A stretch of 64,000 nt of DNA, taken from Fulvia fulva (taxonomy: Eukaryota > Ascomycota > Dothideomycetes > Mycosphaerellales > Mycosphaerellaceae). The DNA is taken from positions 2,046,001 through 2,110,000 of the forward strand of contig NC_063017.1 of the NCBI RefSeq assembly GCF_020509005.1, given 5' to 3'. Under the pieces are notes generated by a model, which ran no database searches, was not told where the DNA came from, and saw nothing but the letters and a program-made list of their open reading frames with translations. Positions 9,663-22,481 of this stretch are shown here, piece by piece (the first letter of the stretch is position 1; the number at the start of each line of letters is the position of its first letter). The translations under genes were made by a program, and so were the position numbers.

Positions 9663-10463
9663 TCACCACCCCAGCACCCTCCCCCTCAACCCTTGACTCA
9701 AATGCCCCATCAAGATCGGCCACGTCAACTTAATCTCCCCCGTCCCGAAGACTCCCACGCCCTTTCCTTTGAACTCCTCCCTCCTCTCCGCAATCTCACA
9801 GAATGCGATCCCCAGATCAGTATAACTCAGATTGAACTGCGGCATCCTATCACCCTGCGGGGCTAGCAGTAGCTCATACCCCGTTGGCTTCGTCCCGTCA
9901 TTGTCATGTATACCCGGAGGGTCAACGTAGATGACATTGAGCAGACCGGGCGTCTCCTTGGCCTTGGTCTCGTAGATCTCGTTGGCGGCTTCCATGTTAT
10001 CGTACAAATGGCGAAGGCAGAACATCAGGAAGTTCTCGAAGTAGCCTTTCCGTGGGCCAGACCAGTTGGGGTTTAGAATTGAGGCGCGAAGGATCAGGAT
10101 TGAAGGCGTTTTGTATGAGGCTGCTTGTTCCTTCTTAAGCTCAAGCAAGGCTTCCGTCACTGCATTGGCAGTGTCCGTGAAGCGGGATTCGCCTGGCGTG
10201 CTGACGTTTGTTGCTATGCACATCATGATGGCGTCGACGTCGTGGAGGCATTGTTTGAGGAGGGTGCGTTCTGTGTTGCTGCCTTCGAAAATTGCGGCTT
10301 GGAATCGTGGTCTCGTTTCGAGGTCTGAGAACTTATCGAGCAATTTTGACTTGCTGCGGACGTAGATGTTGAGGCTCAAGTCATTGGGTGGTTCCTGCAG
10401 GAGATGGCGGAGGATCGCTGTGCCTGTCGCGCCGGTGGCGCCCATCAGGGCGTAACGGACCAT
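9663..10463 (-). CDS. NAD(P)-binding atypical SDR (NmrA-like)
   Basis: 266 aa. The N-terminus MVRYALMGATGATGTAILRH carries the GxxGxxG Rossmann loop at about residues 8-14, as in atypical short-chain dehydrogenases of the NmrA/averufin-oxidase-A type. Later segments (TPSILILRASILNP and LLNVIYVDPPGIHD) fit strands of the same fold. There is no YxxxK in the usual place, so it may be a reductase-like or redox-sensing protein rather than a classical dehydrogenase. Intronless. Function beyond nucleotide binding cannot be assigned. Confidence 0.8.
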   Translation of the reverse strand: MVRYALMGATGATGTAILRHLLQEPPNDLSLNIYVRSKSKLLDKFSDLETRPRFQAAIFEGSNTERTLLKQCLHDVDAIMMCIATNVSTPGESRFTDTANAVTEALLELKKEQAASYKTPSILILRASILNPNWSGPRKGYFENFLMFCLRHLYDNMEAANEIYETKAKETPGLLNVIYVDPPGIHDNDGTKPTGYELLLAPQGDRMPQFNLSYTDLGIAFCEIAERREEFKGKGVGVFGTGEIKLTWPILMGHLSQGLRGRVLGW

Positions 10464-11491
10464 TGCTGATAGGTAGGACGGGATGCAGAGGGTTTACGGG
10501 TGCCGAAAAGGTTTGGGTGCTTGCTCACTTACCGTGCCGCAGCGTTTATATGTTATATGCATTCTGTAGAGTGATTGCTCTTTGTTCTGCTGTTGCAAGC
10601 TCTGGGCATTGGGAACTTTTGAAAGGCCGAACAGCTCGCGCTTCAAGTGTATGACGTGTTACTATGCAATGTGCAGCGTGTAGCGTCGATCTTCAGGCAT
10701 TCCTGCTCTTGAACATTTTGACAACCAGGATCTGAATGCTGTGCCTCAACGCGTGTTCCGATCTCAAGTCGATGGACAGGCATTATATGTACGTACACCA
10801 TATGCGGGTGTTGTCCCATGAATCTTGCTTGGTTGGGGGCAGTGCGCTGGGCACATCTCGGGATCTGGTCTCGTGGGTGTGGCATATGGTGGGCATCTGG
10901 AGATGGACACGTAGTCGTCAAATAGGCAGCTCTTGGCTGCAGTACAAGACTACACGAGGAGGAGGTGAAAGTCGACAAGAACATGTGAGATCACGGCAGG
11001 AAGAGCGCCAAACACGAAACATCTACGGTGGACCGTGCCGCAAAGAATCTCCACCTCGGCGGCAACTGCAACACGCTCTTCCTTCTATTCTTGCATCACG
11101 GCGGCTAGCATACTTCCATTGCATCGGTCCACGGATGCAATTGTACACCTTTGAGGATATATTTGGTGATTGAAGTTGAGTACTGGCCTTTCTGCAACCG
11201 AGGGCCCACGATGGATGCAAGCTCGACTTAGGGAAGAGCTTGGTGAAGGCTCTACGAGCGCGAAGTTGTTGTGTAAGACATGCCACAGGTCACTTCAGAG
11301 GTCGCTTGCAACTCGCAGGCGACTGACGCTGGAAGAGGCGCTTATAGCTCTGGGCAAACGTGACAGGGCCGTTACTGTGCCTCATATCCACAGTCTGAGA
11401 TGGATATGTATTTACCGCAAGTAAGTGTTCCTCTCAACACGCCAAACGGTAGCAAGTGGCACACCCCTCTTTACTTTCAGTCCTTCTCGTC
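10464..11491. other. Intergenic, about 1 kb
   Basis: Divergent promoter region between the NmrA-like gene and the DUF3433 gene. A good splice donor (CAA|GTAAGTG near 11421) and acceptor (CTTTCAG near 11481) suggest an intron in the DUF3433 leader; joining them does not extend its frame. Nothing else recognised. Confidence 0.4.
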
Positions 11492-14400
11492 ATGTTCGGT
11501 CCATCAGCAAAGCCACTACCCAAAGCCCCAACGATCTCGATCACGGCAGAGTGCTCTTCTACTACGGACGACAAAACGATTCCAGCACGAAGGCCATCAT
11601 ACCAAACCAAGCCGTTCCTCCCGGTCACACTACGAACGACATACCTCCTTTCGTTGCTCGTGGTCACTGCTGGTCTGTTGATCGTCGTCCAATGGCTGTA
11701 CTTTGTTAGCCAGCGCGATAGAGGAATCATTTTTGCCAAGGATATCAATGCCCTACCTTTGTCGAGGTCATTCTGCTACTTGTATTTACCCACCTTGATC
11801 TCAGTCATCTACAGCTTTCTTTGGACATGGGCCGATCTCGATATCAAGCGACTGGAACCATATTTTCAGCTCTCGCGGCCCAATGGCACAACCGCAGACA
11901 ACTCTATACTTCTGAGTTACCCACTGGAGTTCCTGGTAATGGTTCCTGTGATCGCCTTCAAACGAAAGCATTGGCAAGTCCTCGCTGGCTCTACTGTCAT
12001 GATCCTGATCTTCTGGGGCCTCACGCCAGCCCAGGCAGGCCTGTTCGCCGTACGAACCATAACGATCAAAGAGGATATTTCTGGAACATACTCCACTGCA
12101 TATACTCCGCTTCAGCAGCAAGGAAGCCTTTCGAGTACTTACGCACAATCTGTGTACAACATCGCCTGGCTGAATGAGACTTTACCTCCATTTACAACTG
12201 CGGATTATGTGCTCGACAATTTTGGTCCATCGCAAGACGCCCGTGAAGGCAGTACCAACATGACATTTACTGGTCTCACCAACCTCTATAGTGTTGACCT
12301 GGCATGCGAGGAAGCGACGTTGTGGCACAACTCCGGCATATGGTACTACAACAGCACCGGAGGGTGCAGCTTCTATGCACCTGTGTATAGATCTGGCGGC
12401 GGCAATGATACTTCCAAACCATACGATACGATGTACGCCGGCTATCAAAACCAAGATGGCTTTGCCTCGTACTATCTGTCGACCTATTGCGACGAGGACG
12501 CTTTCCATTTGTTCTTCGTGCGGTGGTCGAAAGCAAAAGAGAGCGCGATACGAGCCGGTAACATGACCAAAGGACCACTCAGCCCATCGGATGCGAACGC
12601 CACATCTCTATTTTGCCAGGCAACTTATTACCAGCAGAAGGTCAACGCGACTATCAACCTACCTTCGCAGTCTGTAGTGGATGCCCGACCTGTAGGAGAC
12701 AAGACTGCTCTGCCAAATGACCTGTTCAACGTAAGTACTTTCGAGTGGGCAATGAACTCTGGCCAGCTACAAGTGGGTGCGCGAAGTGACTATCCTACCA
12801 CAACATTCCCGAACCAACAGTCGCAATTGGCAGGCCTTGCCTTGAACGTTGCATACCTCCCGAAGGTAGCGCCCTTTGCCATTGCAACAGACCAACTTCC
12901 ACTCGAGGACTACTTGGACCCGATAAAACTGCGACAGTCTTACGAATCAGCATACCGCTTGCTCTTTGCACGTCAGTTGGTCGATATTCTTGGTCACAAC
13001 TTGGTCAACGCCACCTCGAACGTTGGACACCGTTCGTACGTCATTCAGGCAGTTGTGGTCGTCTCAGCGTTCGCGTGGGTTGCCACGGGACTTCTGGCTG
13101 CTATCATGGTCCTGGGCGTATACGTACTCGTCACGTCCGGAAGGCGAGCTAATGAGCTACGAGCCGATCCTTCTACCTTGGGAGCGCTCATGGACTTGGT
13201 CGCCGGCGATCAGAATACCATCAGAGCTTTTGCTGACGTGAGTGACCAGTCTGACGAGGATCTAATTAAATCCATGAAGAACTTCCCCTTCGAGCTGCGA
13301 GAGGCAGGTCACACCGGTGATCATCATGTGGCTCTGCGTATGATTGAGGCATCTCCAGAAATGGCTGATTCTCCCACAACACCATTGATCGGAACTACGA
13401 ATGACGTCTCCTGTGGGGAGAAGAGGAAAGCGATAGACGGTGTGCGCCCCGTGGAGATGAAAATCGTAATAGGCGTCATCTTCTTTGCTGTGCAAGCAGC
13501 TACGAGCATAACATTTGCCGTACTGTTCGCACAGGCTAGGAGGCACAACGGTGAGTGCGAAGACCCTTGCGCCAGCGTTCCTGCTGACACCAAACAGGTT
13601 TACCTCTTCCTTCTCAATCAGACTTTGTGCGACAGCTGGTTGAGAACTACATTCCAATAGCGCTCGCGACACTGATCGAACCATTTTGGCTTGTGCTGAA
13701 CCGCCTGTTGTGCTTGCTACAGCCTTTCGAGGAGCTTAGGAAAGGCTCAATGCCCTCACCCAAAGCCATTGACCTGGATTACAACTCTTTGCCTCCGCAC
13801 TTATTGTTCGGCAGAGCATTCAGAGCTGGTCAGATCCTGCTGGGCGTGGTCTGTCTCATGACCCTGTTGGCGAACGTACTGTCAGTCGCCTTGAGCGGCC
13901 TGATGTACGAAGGGGCCATGAACATTACCCACGCCACAACATTCGGAACTGCGAAGTCAGACAAGTTCGGCAACCTCAATGGCACAGCAGCTCCGTTCAA
14001 TAGCGATCTGGCATCAACCACTGAGATTGACACTAAGGCCGAGTCCTTTTACCGGATGATGTCGAATCTGACGGCTGACACACCGCTGCCGCCATGGACC
14101 GACAAAGACTTTGCGTACCAGGCCGCTGATCTTCGCGGGATGAACGAGAACGCAACGGTAGAGATCGGTGTCGGTGTATATCAAGCAAACACTACCTGTC
14201 GACCGCTACCGAACTATGGTGTGGAGAACTACACGTTGACATACAACAGCGATGCTGCCGAAGTCGCTATCACTGTACACATCAATACGACAGACGTGGG
14301 TGTTGTGAGCTGCACGAACTGGAGGCCATGGACCAGATCCAACGCCGCACCGGGGTCTTCTTACGTCGCCAACTCGCGACCAGGACGTTCAGCTGTCGAA

Positions 14401-15351
14401 CTCAACGCATGGCTATCAAGCCGCAAGACCGCGCCCATGTACGACCTTTTCTGCAGACAGCACATCTTAGCCGGCTGGATTCGCGCCGAGTTCGAGATCA
14501 TCGAAGGCGCCCAGCAGACTTACAGAGGTCTGCCACAAATGAGAGTGGTCTCTAGCAATGAGACCATGCTTCTCTGTGTGCCTATAATCATGACGGGCTA
14601 CGCTATTGTTCAAGTCGACTCGAAGGGCCAGGTTCAACAAAATCTAGCCACTTCCGCAGGCCCTGGCGATTGCAGCAAGTTCAACACTACAGAGCGGAAC
14701 CTGGTAGGCCAAGTCAACCAATTCCTGGTAGACAGCGACGCGACCTGGCACGACGATGCTTACCCTTCCGACTACATGAATTACCTCATCGGCAAAAGCA
14801 CCAACGACACCACCGTGTTCGATGCCTCACTTCCTGTCCCCTCACCTGAAAAAGCGGCGAGGCATTTCGAGGACCTATACAGGCGACTCTTCGCGATCCT
14901 AATCAGCACGAACGCCGATCGTCTTTTCGAAGACAACATAGGCGGCGAGTATCTCAAAGGGACGGTGTTAATACCCGAGACCCGGATCCTGTTCTCGACA
15001 CCAGCGTTCGTTGTGGCGGAGGTGATTTTGGGTTGCTACATGCTCACGACGATTGCATTCTACGTCAAAAGGCCGTGGCGGATATTGCCTCGGCTGCCAT
15101 CGACTGTGGCGTCGAATATTGCCTTCTTCGCTGCTAGTCGCGCTCTGTGGGAGTTGTCAGCCAGACAGAGTGTAGATGGAGCACAAGACAATGAGAAAGT
15201 CCGCGCGAGCTGGACCTGGGGATATGGATCTTTTGTGGGCATGGATGGCAAGCGGCATGTTGGGATTGAGAGGGATCCACTGGTCATTGTGCTACAGAAA
15301 AGTGATCTGCGCAGGAGGAAGGTGTCAGAACAGACGCACGATGTAGAATAG
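11492..15351 (+). CDS. DUF3433-domain integral membrane protein, 1270 aa
   Basis: Two exons, 11492-13550 and 13598-15351. The 47-nt intron (GTGAGT..AAACAG) restores ARRHNG + LPLPSQSDFVRQL in frame. The protein has two similar halves, each with a hydrophobic pair near its start (LRTTYLLSLLVVTAGLLIVV; GQILLGVVCLMTLLANVLS), a long Asn-glycosylation-rich lumenal or extracellular part (many NxT/S), and a C-terminal membrane segment. This two-repeat architecture is typical of fungal DUF3433 proteins, whose function is unknown. The first ~50 residues are cytosolic and Pro/Ser/Thr-rich. The start at 11492 (MFGPSAKPLPKAP) is the first ATG in frame. Confidence 0.88.
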
Positions 15352-15610
15352 AAGGAAGTTGGAGACGGTGGAAAGGCGGATCAATGATGAAGGCGGCAAG
15401 TTTCGCAAGCTATGAACCTGCCTCTCGTGCTGTACAACCCATGTCTGTTCGTGTGAATCCCCTGTTGGTAAGTATCATGTCCTTCGTAATAGTCATCAAA
15501 GTTCATGCGCCAAGCAATGCAATGCGTGCAAGTGCGATGAGTGCCCAAATGAAACTGGCTTGCGATTCCCAAAAGCCCCGACCAAGTTTTCCAGTCGGTG
15601 GCTCTGTCTT

Positions 15611-17049
15611 CTAGAAACTCCCGCCGTGGCTGTAGATGTGTCTACGCAAGTGGCCGGTCCTGTCACGCTTGCCGATCACACCGTTCGAACAGGTTGTGCC
15701 GTCAGCGAGAGACCTGGCGACACCGCAGCCGGAGTCACAGATACCCCATTGGTTGCTGCCGATGCAGACCACATCGCCTTCGTTGGTACATGTTTGGCCA
15801 GAGCAGCTGCCACTGCTGCCTGAAGAAGTCTCGTTGGTGTTCGCCTGAGCCGAGGAGCCTGAGCTTGATGCGTCTGATCCAGAACTTCCAGAATAGGCTG
15901 TCGGTGGAGTGTGGCCAGCTGGTGCCTCGCCGGTGCCCGTGACGGTTGCCCAGGTGGTGACGGTGTGCATGTTGACAACTGTCTCCATACCGCCACTGCC
16001 ACTACCGCTGTCACCAGCTCCGCCACCGCTGCCTTGCTCGCTCGGCGACGAATACGCTGGAGGGGCCGCTGCAGAGGTCGCAGCGCCACCATAGGCGGGA
16101 GCGGCTGGAGCACTGGTCGGCGCCGCACCAGATCCTCCTCCATAGCCAGTCGGCGCTGCTGCGGCTGCGGACGATGCGTAGCCAGCGGGAGCGCTTGCGC
16201 CTGAGCCAGCATCAGCGCCAGCGCCAGATCCATAGGATGCGGTCACTGATGGCGCTGCACCAGAATCAGACCCGGAGCCGGAACCAGATCCGCCGGCTGC
16301 TGCTGTTGCGCAAGTACCAGAGGTCGAACTTCCAAGAGCTGTCTTTGCGGCGGTCTCGGCGTACAGACCACATTGAGGGAAGACAAAGTCTTGGCTTTCC
16401 GCAACCGTGCAGCCATTGCCGATGTTGGCGACGAACATGTTTGGTAGGCTGTCAAGACCTCTCTTGCTCTTAGATGAGCCTCCAGTGACGGTGATAGGTG
16501 CACAGTTCATATACATCTCGCGGTTGCTAGTGATGACAAGTTAGTCAGTGCTATCGTGATGACAGGTGTTTGAACTTACCCGATCTTGTTGAACCAGGTC
16601 CAGGCCAGGGTGTACCTGCCATCGGGTACGTCTTTGGGAATGGAGAACTCGAAGGTAGGGTTCTGGTCGAAAGTAGGAGAGCCGTTTGCGTTGCCAGCTG
16701 CTCCATTCGGACATCCACCAATGATGGAGTGGATAACCTTCCAGGTGCTGTCCTTGGTAGGTTTATCGTCCGTGGTGAGGGAGATTTGGCAAGATCCACC
16801 ACCATGCGTGGCTCCACCTTGGAACTTGAGAGTCTGGGGAACACCGACTGCCATGCTGTTCATGGTACCCATATCATAGACTCCTGCGCGCTGCTTGCAT
16901 GGAAAGTCCGATCCATCAGCTTCCAGTGGACTGTTGTTGAGTGAGTCTTTGCCGTATGGGACGGGACTCGTGATGATCATGTGTGCGTTGACAGAGGAGG
17001 CAAGCAGGCCACAGGTGACTGCCGTTGTAAAGATTGTGTTGGAGAACAT
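15611..17049 (-). CDS. AA11 lytic polysaccharide monooxygenase with X278-like C-terminal module
   Basis: Secreted copper enzyme expected to cleave chitin oxidatively. Exons 17049-16580 and 16526-15611, 461 aa; the 53-nt intron has GTAAGT, CTGACTAAC and CTAG. The signal peptide is residues 1-22 (ending SSVNA), so mature His1 is H23 of HMIITSPVPYG, and the second copper His is H82 in GGATHGGGSC, matching AA11 spacing. REMYMNCAPITV and FVFPQCGLYAE are in the catalytic domain. A long Gly/Ser/Ala-rich linker follows, then a Cys-rich module (CTNEGDVVCIGSNQWGIC) resembling X278, often chitin-associated. A KRDR site near the C-terminus could be processed. Chitin specificity is known for the family and inferred here. 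Confidence 0.92.
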
Positions 17050-18420
17050 CGTGCTTGCAATAGAAAGAGTGGATGCGAGTCGTGAGCCTCGTAGAGTGCT
17101 GTGGTATCGCTAGACCGGCTAGACGATAGTGTGCTGTTGAGCTGTGCTTTTGAAGTCGGAGTACCTGGGAGAGATTAGTCTCGAGCAAAAACTACACAAT
17201 CGACGCTTCGAGTCAACACTTTATTGAAAGTGTCGAGCTCTTCTCGATTCGTCCACGTGAGACTTGTCGCAAATCTGGTTCAGGAATCTCTGTGGAGAAG
17301 GGCCCTCGAGGTGTGACAGACGAAACACCAGGACTCACCTCGTTATTCGATGTAGATTTCCAGAAGAAGCTCGAAAGCACTGCAATCAGCAAAAGAGAGT
17401 CTAGCTCAAGTAAGTCTCGCAGAGACGCAGTTGAATGAGTGTCGACAGCACGATGCACCTGGCACGGCGGAGGGGGAATGCAGAGGCAGCGAGTATGTAC
17501 AATACTTCACAGTCGACGAGAAAGTCTAAGAGAGCGACACATAGCGGATCTTGATGTCCTTAAGACTTACCCTTGGCGCGATCTGCATCTGTGGCCTCCC
17601 TTGCGAAAGCATGGTTCAGGGCCTGGGGGAAGTGCTATAGGCGCCATCCACAGCTGCAAACACCCATGGCGGTCTCGTCCGCTGGGGTGTGACTGCAGCA
17701 GATCCGATGGCGAAAGGGAATTGGTCGCCAGCAGTCGCGCCATCTCTTGGAACTCTGGCTAAGACTGCTATAGTCGTTACAGGAATTGGCGAAGGGGCTC
17801 CAGTAGACTTCGGTACACGCGAGTATGGCTTGCGAGTGTGCTGGGCCTGCTGGCAGAAGCTGGTAGCCGTGCCGTTGCCAAGTATCAAAGGAGAAGTGTC
17901 GGGGAGCTCTCGTTTGCTGCAGATGCTCGGCGCCTGCGGTGGCAGGAGGCGCTGCTTCCATGTCGTGGCATCGAGACATGCCGTCGGAAGAGGTTTTTCT
18001 TGCGTCGTGCGAGCCATGGCGGTGTGTTGACGATCCATTGGTTTTCGAGATACAAGATGGAGTCGCGTGTGAAGTGCGGTCCTTCCCTTGTGCGGTGACG
18101 GTATCTGATTCGACACGCTAAACTTAAGCTTCGGCATCAGGGGCAAGGTTGCGACGTTTCACGACCGAGCCGCCCGAACAACCGCCTTTCACGCGTCATA
18201 CGGACCAAAGCGCCCACCTCCACCAAAAAACAACACCACATCTTCAATCGTGTTTTCTTTATCCAATATCAGGCCCATTGCAACCAGCAAATTTATATAC
18301 GTATCTGGATACATCACTGAACAAATTGTCGTGCTTGGATTGGCTATATGTGGTGTTGTTGTCGCATGCTACTGTCGCAAACTTTTCACCTGTTTCTTGG
18401 ATTGGAGAAGCTACTGCAAG
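17050..18420. other. Gene-poor stretch, about 1.4 kb
   Basis: LPMO promoter and more. Several 100-170-codon frames occur on both strands between 17.4 and 18.15 kb, overlapping each other. None has a recognisable motif, and high GC explains their length. No confident gene. Confidence 0.4.
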
Positions 18421-18771
18421 ATGACCAAACACCTTTCAACACCTCAAAAGAATCAGACAGTAGGAGCCTATCACTACTGCAGACTTAAGGGCATCAAGTG
18501 CTCGCAAAGAGACCTTGTTAAGACCTTCAAACCGCTCTTCGCACCCACAAGGCATCAGGTGCGCAATGCTCTGGACACTGCAGGCTCAAGACAGCCATAT
18601 CACCTCCCAGAACCTCCACCTTCCGGACCAGATCAGCTCTTATCCAAGGAGGACTTGGACCGGTGTGAACGGCTGCTTGAGAACTACCACAGCAGGGGTC
18701 AGAAGAACGCAGTAGATACACATTGTGACTATAGACGCAGCAGAACGAAGAACAAGGTGGTGTGGATGTGA
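18421..18771 (+). CDS. Possible small hypothetical protein, 116 aa
   Basis: ATG at 18421 (MTKHLSTPQKNQTVGAYHY) to a stop at 18769-18771. The frame is open upstream to 18250 without an ATG and there encodes a hydrophobic helix (QIVVLGLAICGVVVACYC), so a spliced upstream start could add a membrane anchor. Charged and Cys-containing (YCRLKGIKCSQ, DRCERLLENYHSR). Unrecognised, with no neighbour relation. It may be spurious. Confidence 0.3.
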   Translation: MTKHLSTPQKNQTVGAYHYCRLKGIKCSQRDLVKTFKPLFAPTRHQVRNALDTAGSRQPYHLPEPPPSGPDQLLSKEDLDRCERLLENYHSRGQKNAVDTHCDYRRSRTKNKVVWM

Positions 18772-20667
18772 ATAGAGAGATAGAACAACACCTTCAGAAA
18801 TGAACATAATCCCACCAGTTGTTCTGGGCGGTTTGATCAGTGTGGAGCGTGCCTTTCACCTCTGCAACCACCACAGCTGAAATATCGCGCGATGACCGCG
18901 TGACAGCATCGGAGTCCCTTTGGGACCCGGGCGTGCGTCGTCGATGTGATAAATGTTTCGAGCGTCCTGCTCCCTAGACGAGACCGCGAAGGAGACAGCA
19001 CATCGCATCGCTTTTCTGCGACAGCATTGACTCGCCACTCTCCTTGGACGTTCCACCTGGCTCGAAAGGGTCTGTACTCCGCAGCAGTCACTTTGAGTGC
19101 CTCCTTGTTGGACTGCGGTGGACACGACCTCGCTTTGGCGCCGATGAAACTATCCAGCCTCTTCATATCCGGCTGGGACTCATGACCACGTTTTGCAGAC
19201 AGGCCGACGGAAAGCCGCATGTCCGGAGTCGTCAAATGCATGTCGACAGACTCGGCGATATCCATGAGTATCTAGAGCTGGCACCGAGGTCGATGATGTG
19301 GGGGCTTTGTTGGTCTTTGACATTGCTCGATGTCTCGGCTGGCCTTGCTCATTATCAAGCACGTGGCAGTAAGGCGTGTCGGGTTACGATGTTCTTCCTG
19401 GCTTCGGGCTTTGATAATATTCATGGTGTGGCCATGTGCTGAAGTGAGGGCGAGGGCTGGATGTTAACCCGACGCAAGGCCTTTGCGATTCCTAGATGGC
19501 GGTGACCTGCCCTCTTGAACATCCTACTGACCTTATTCTCTGGCATGATTTCGAGCATCGAACTTGGACCATGCGACGCTTGAAGGAGAGCGTGAAGACC
19601 CAAAGAAAAGACCAAAGAACAGGAGCGAAGAGTCGAAGAAGGAAAGCTTCAGGCACTGCCTACTTACATCTTGACATCACCATGTCGATTGCGGCACGGT
19701 GCTAGTATTGTCACTTTAGGATCCTGGCTAGGCGAGGCGCTGGACTACACAGTGCCTGCAAACAACATCGACGCTCCACAATGTCATATCGCTCGTTCGC
19801 AGCATGCTGGTTAGGCTCGCGCTCTTGGGGGATAGTCATGGATGGATAGTCTCGCTTCTGCACTGAAGAGGCACAGTCGAGGCGCCGAAGAAGTGACGGG
19901 CGGCAAGATCACGTGTGTGTCGAAACAGCATCAACGGCCTTTGGAGATATCGGGATGGTGAGTAATGCTGCCGAGGAGTATTCTGTAGAAGACATATCCA
20001 TTGAATGCTCGATGTCGTGCTTCATGTGTACATGTACATGTACTTCCCAATCCTCGGTGCTGCAGCCCGACCAAGCGCATCACCTTGAAGTCACAAAGCC
20101 GTTCGGCATGCCGATATGAGAAGGAGCCGATAACGACCGAGTACATGTACTGCTATCTGCGATGTACCCCAAGCTGTGTTGATGCTGTCCACGTGCTACC
20201 ACTGACCTACGCCATGCATGTGACAAACATCTCATTTTTTGTTTGACAAGACCGACCCCACCCCTCTCTTCGGGCCGCCGACAGTCTAGGCGGCTTGACG
20301 GTGTGGCGCTTCGACACGATCTTGTCTTAGGACCCCTTCATCAGCCTTAACTTGCTCCACTGTTGACCGAAATCCAATCTGGCATATATCAACGACCTTC
20401 TCCTGAAGATCACAGGCAAAACCACCTCTAGCAAACAGCACACCAGAAACTTTCGACCACTCGAAACATCGGCATCACCTCCGACAGACAGCCCACCGGT
20501 CTGCTTCAGCTTCACCCGCCACAGAGTCGCGTGGCCAACCGCCATTTGTCAAGCCACAGACCAACCTGCAGTCTCAATTGATCTAGTGACATCCTCGCTT
20601 TACAACATCACCTCAACTGGAGGACTACAGATCAGCGCCGCTCTAGAAACAGCCTCCAACCGCCACG
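18772..20667. other. Intergenic and calcineurin promoter, 1.9 kb
   Basis: No convincing gene. The last ~420 bp upstream of 20668 is CT/CA-rich like a long fungal leader. The palindrome GTACATGTAC occurs near 20030-20042 (overlapping copies) and again near 20143-20152. Confidence 0.45.
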
Positions 20668-22481
20668 ATGGACGGTCAAGCCGCCCAGGATCAGTATATC
20701 GACAATGCGATGCGCGCAGTGCAGCAGAAGAAACAGGTTCCCGAGATCGATTTCACCTTGCACACCATGGAAGATGGTACACAAGTGAGCACGCAGGAGC
20801 GTGTATGTAAGGGTAGGTGGAGAACGTACACGTCTGTTACTAGGGAAGGTTGCGTGAACCACATGTCGCAAGCACGGCGCACACCATTTGCTACTCGTGT
20901 ATTCGAGAGCTGAAGGCTGACCAACTTTCACTCCTAGACGTCCAAGCACCGGCCTTCAATGTGCCCACCGAGGACCAGATTCTGTCGCCCACCGATCGAT
21001 CGAAGCCCAATCTGCAGTTCCTGAAGCAGCACCTGTACAGAGAAGGTCGACTCACAGAAGAGCAAGCACTATGGATCCTCAACTCGGGCACAGCACTTCT
21101 GCGCGCGGAGCCAAATCTGCTGGAGATGGACGCACCAATAACAGTGTGTGGTGACATCCACGGACAATACTTTGATCTCATGAAGCTGTTCGAAGTTGGT
21201 GGTGACCCAGCTGAAACCAGATATCTCTTCCTTGGCGACTATGTGGACCGCGGCTACTTTTCGATCGAGTGCGTGCTGTATCTATGGGCGTTGAAGATGT
21301 GGTACCCCAACACCCTCTGGCTGCTGCGCGGTAACCACGAGTGCCGTCACTTGACGGACTACTTCACATTTAAGCTGGAGTGCAAGCACAAATACAGCGA
21401 AAAGGTGTATGAGGCATGCATGGAGTCGTTCTGCTCGCTTCCTTTGGCTGCAGTCATGAACAAGCAGTTCCTGTGCATACATGGCGGTCTCAGCCCAGAA
21501 CTACACACCCTCGAGGACATCAAGGCGCTGGACCGATTCAGAGAGCCACCTACGCATGGGTTGATGTGCGACATTCTGTGGGCAGATCCACTGGAAGAGT
21601 TCGGCCAAGAGAAGACGCAAGAATACTTCATCCACAACCACGTACGAGGATGTTCGTACTTCTTCAGCTACCCTGCAGCTTGCGCGTTCCTGGAGAAGAA
21701 CAATCTGCTATCCATTATTCGAGCACACGAAGCGCAGGACGCCGGCTACAGAATGTACAGAAAGACAAGGACAACAGGCTTTCCTTCAGTGATGACGATA
21801 TTCTCAGCGCCGAACTACCTGGACGTGTACAACAACAAAGCTGCGGTCTTGAAATATGAGAACAATGTGATGAACATCAGACAGTTCAACTGCACACCTC
21901 ACCCATACTGGCTACCCAACTTCATGGACGTCTTCACCTGGTCGCTTCCGTTCGTGGGCGAGAAGATCACTGACATGTTGATTGCTATCCTCAATACATG
22001 CAGCAAGGAGGAGCTCGAGGACGAGACTCCACTTTCATCAGGACCTTCTTCACCACCCTTCACTGGCGGCAACGATCTAGCTGGCATGGATCCCAACAGC
22101 ACCGAGTACAAGCGCCGAGCTATCAAGAACAAGATTCTAGCAATCGGCAGACTCTCACGCGTTTTCCAGGTGTTGCGCGAGGAGTCTGAACGTGTGACAG
22201 AATTGAAGACAGCTTCTGGTGGCAGACTTCCTGCCGGTACTCTTATGCTCGGCGCCGAGGGTATCAAGCAAGCAATCTCATCCTTCGAAGATGCTCGCAA
22301 GGTCGATCTGCAGAACGAGCGACTACCACCTAGCCACGAAGAAGTGCGAAAGAGCAATGAGCATGCCAGAGACGAAGCGCTCAAGCGTGCGTCAAGAGAT
22401 GCCGAGAACGATACGCAGCTACAAGGTGTCGCGCGACGTATCAGCATGTCATCAGGGTCGAAGAACACCAGGCGAGGCTAG
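20668..22481 (+). CDS. CNA1: Calcineurin A, catalytic subunit of Ca2+/calmodulin-dependent phosphatase PP2B
   Basis: Dephosphorylates Crz1-type factors and other targets in Ca2+ and stress signalling, with calcineurin B and calmodulin. Exons 20668-20812 and 20938-22481, 562 aa. The 125-nt intron (GTAGGT..CTCCTAG) joins TQERVCK to [14 protein letters not shown]. Metallophosphatase motifs are GDIHGQYFD (about 120), [26 protein letters not shown] (about 178) and a C-terminal [13 protein letters not shown]. The calcineurin-B helix and the calmodulin-binding region ([20 protein letters not shown], about 440-460) are present. So is the autoinhibitory segment ([19 protein letters not shown]), so the protein is full length. 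The call is secure. Confidence 0.97.

Noticed and set aside
15676..16233. Long alternative frames opposite and within the LPMO linker
   Set aside because: The Gly/Ser-coding low-complexity linker leaves other frames open; these are shadows.
17616..18137. 173-codon minus-strand frame (MPKLKFSVSNQIPSPHKG..)
   Set aside because: Overlaps equally long frames on both strands, has no motif, and is Pro/Thr/Arg-rich as expected from GC-rich non-coding sequence.
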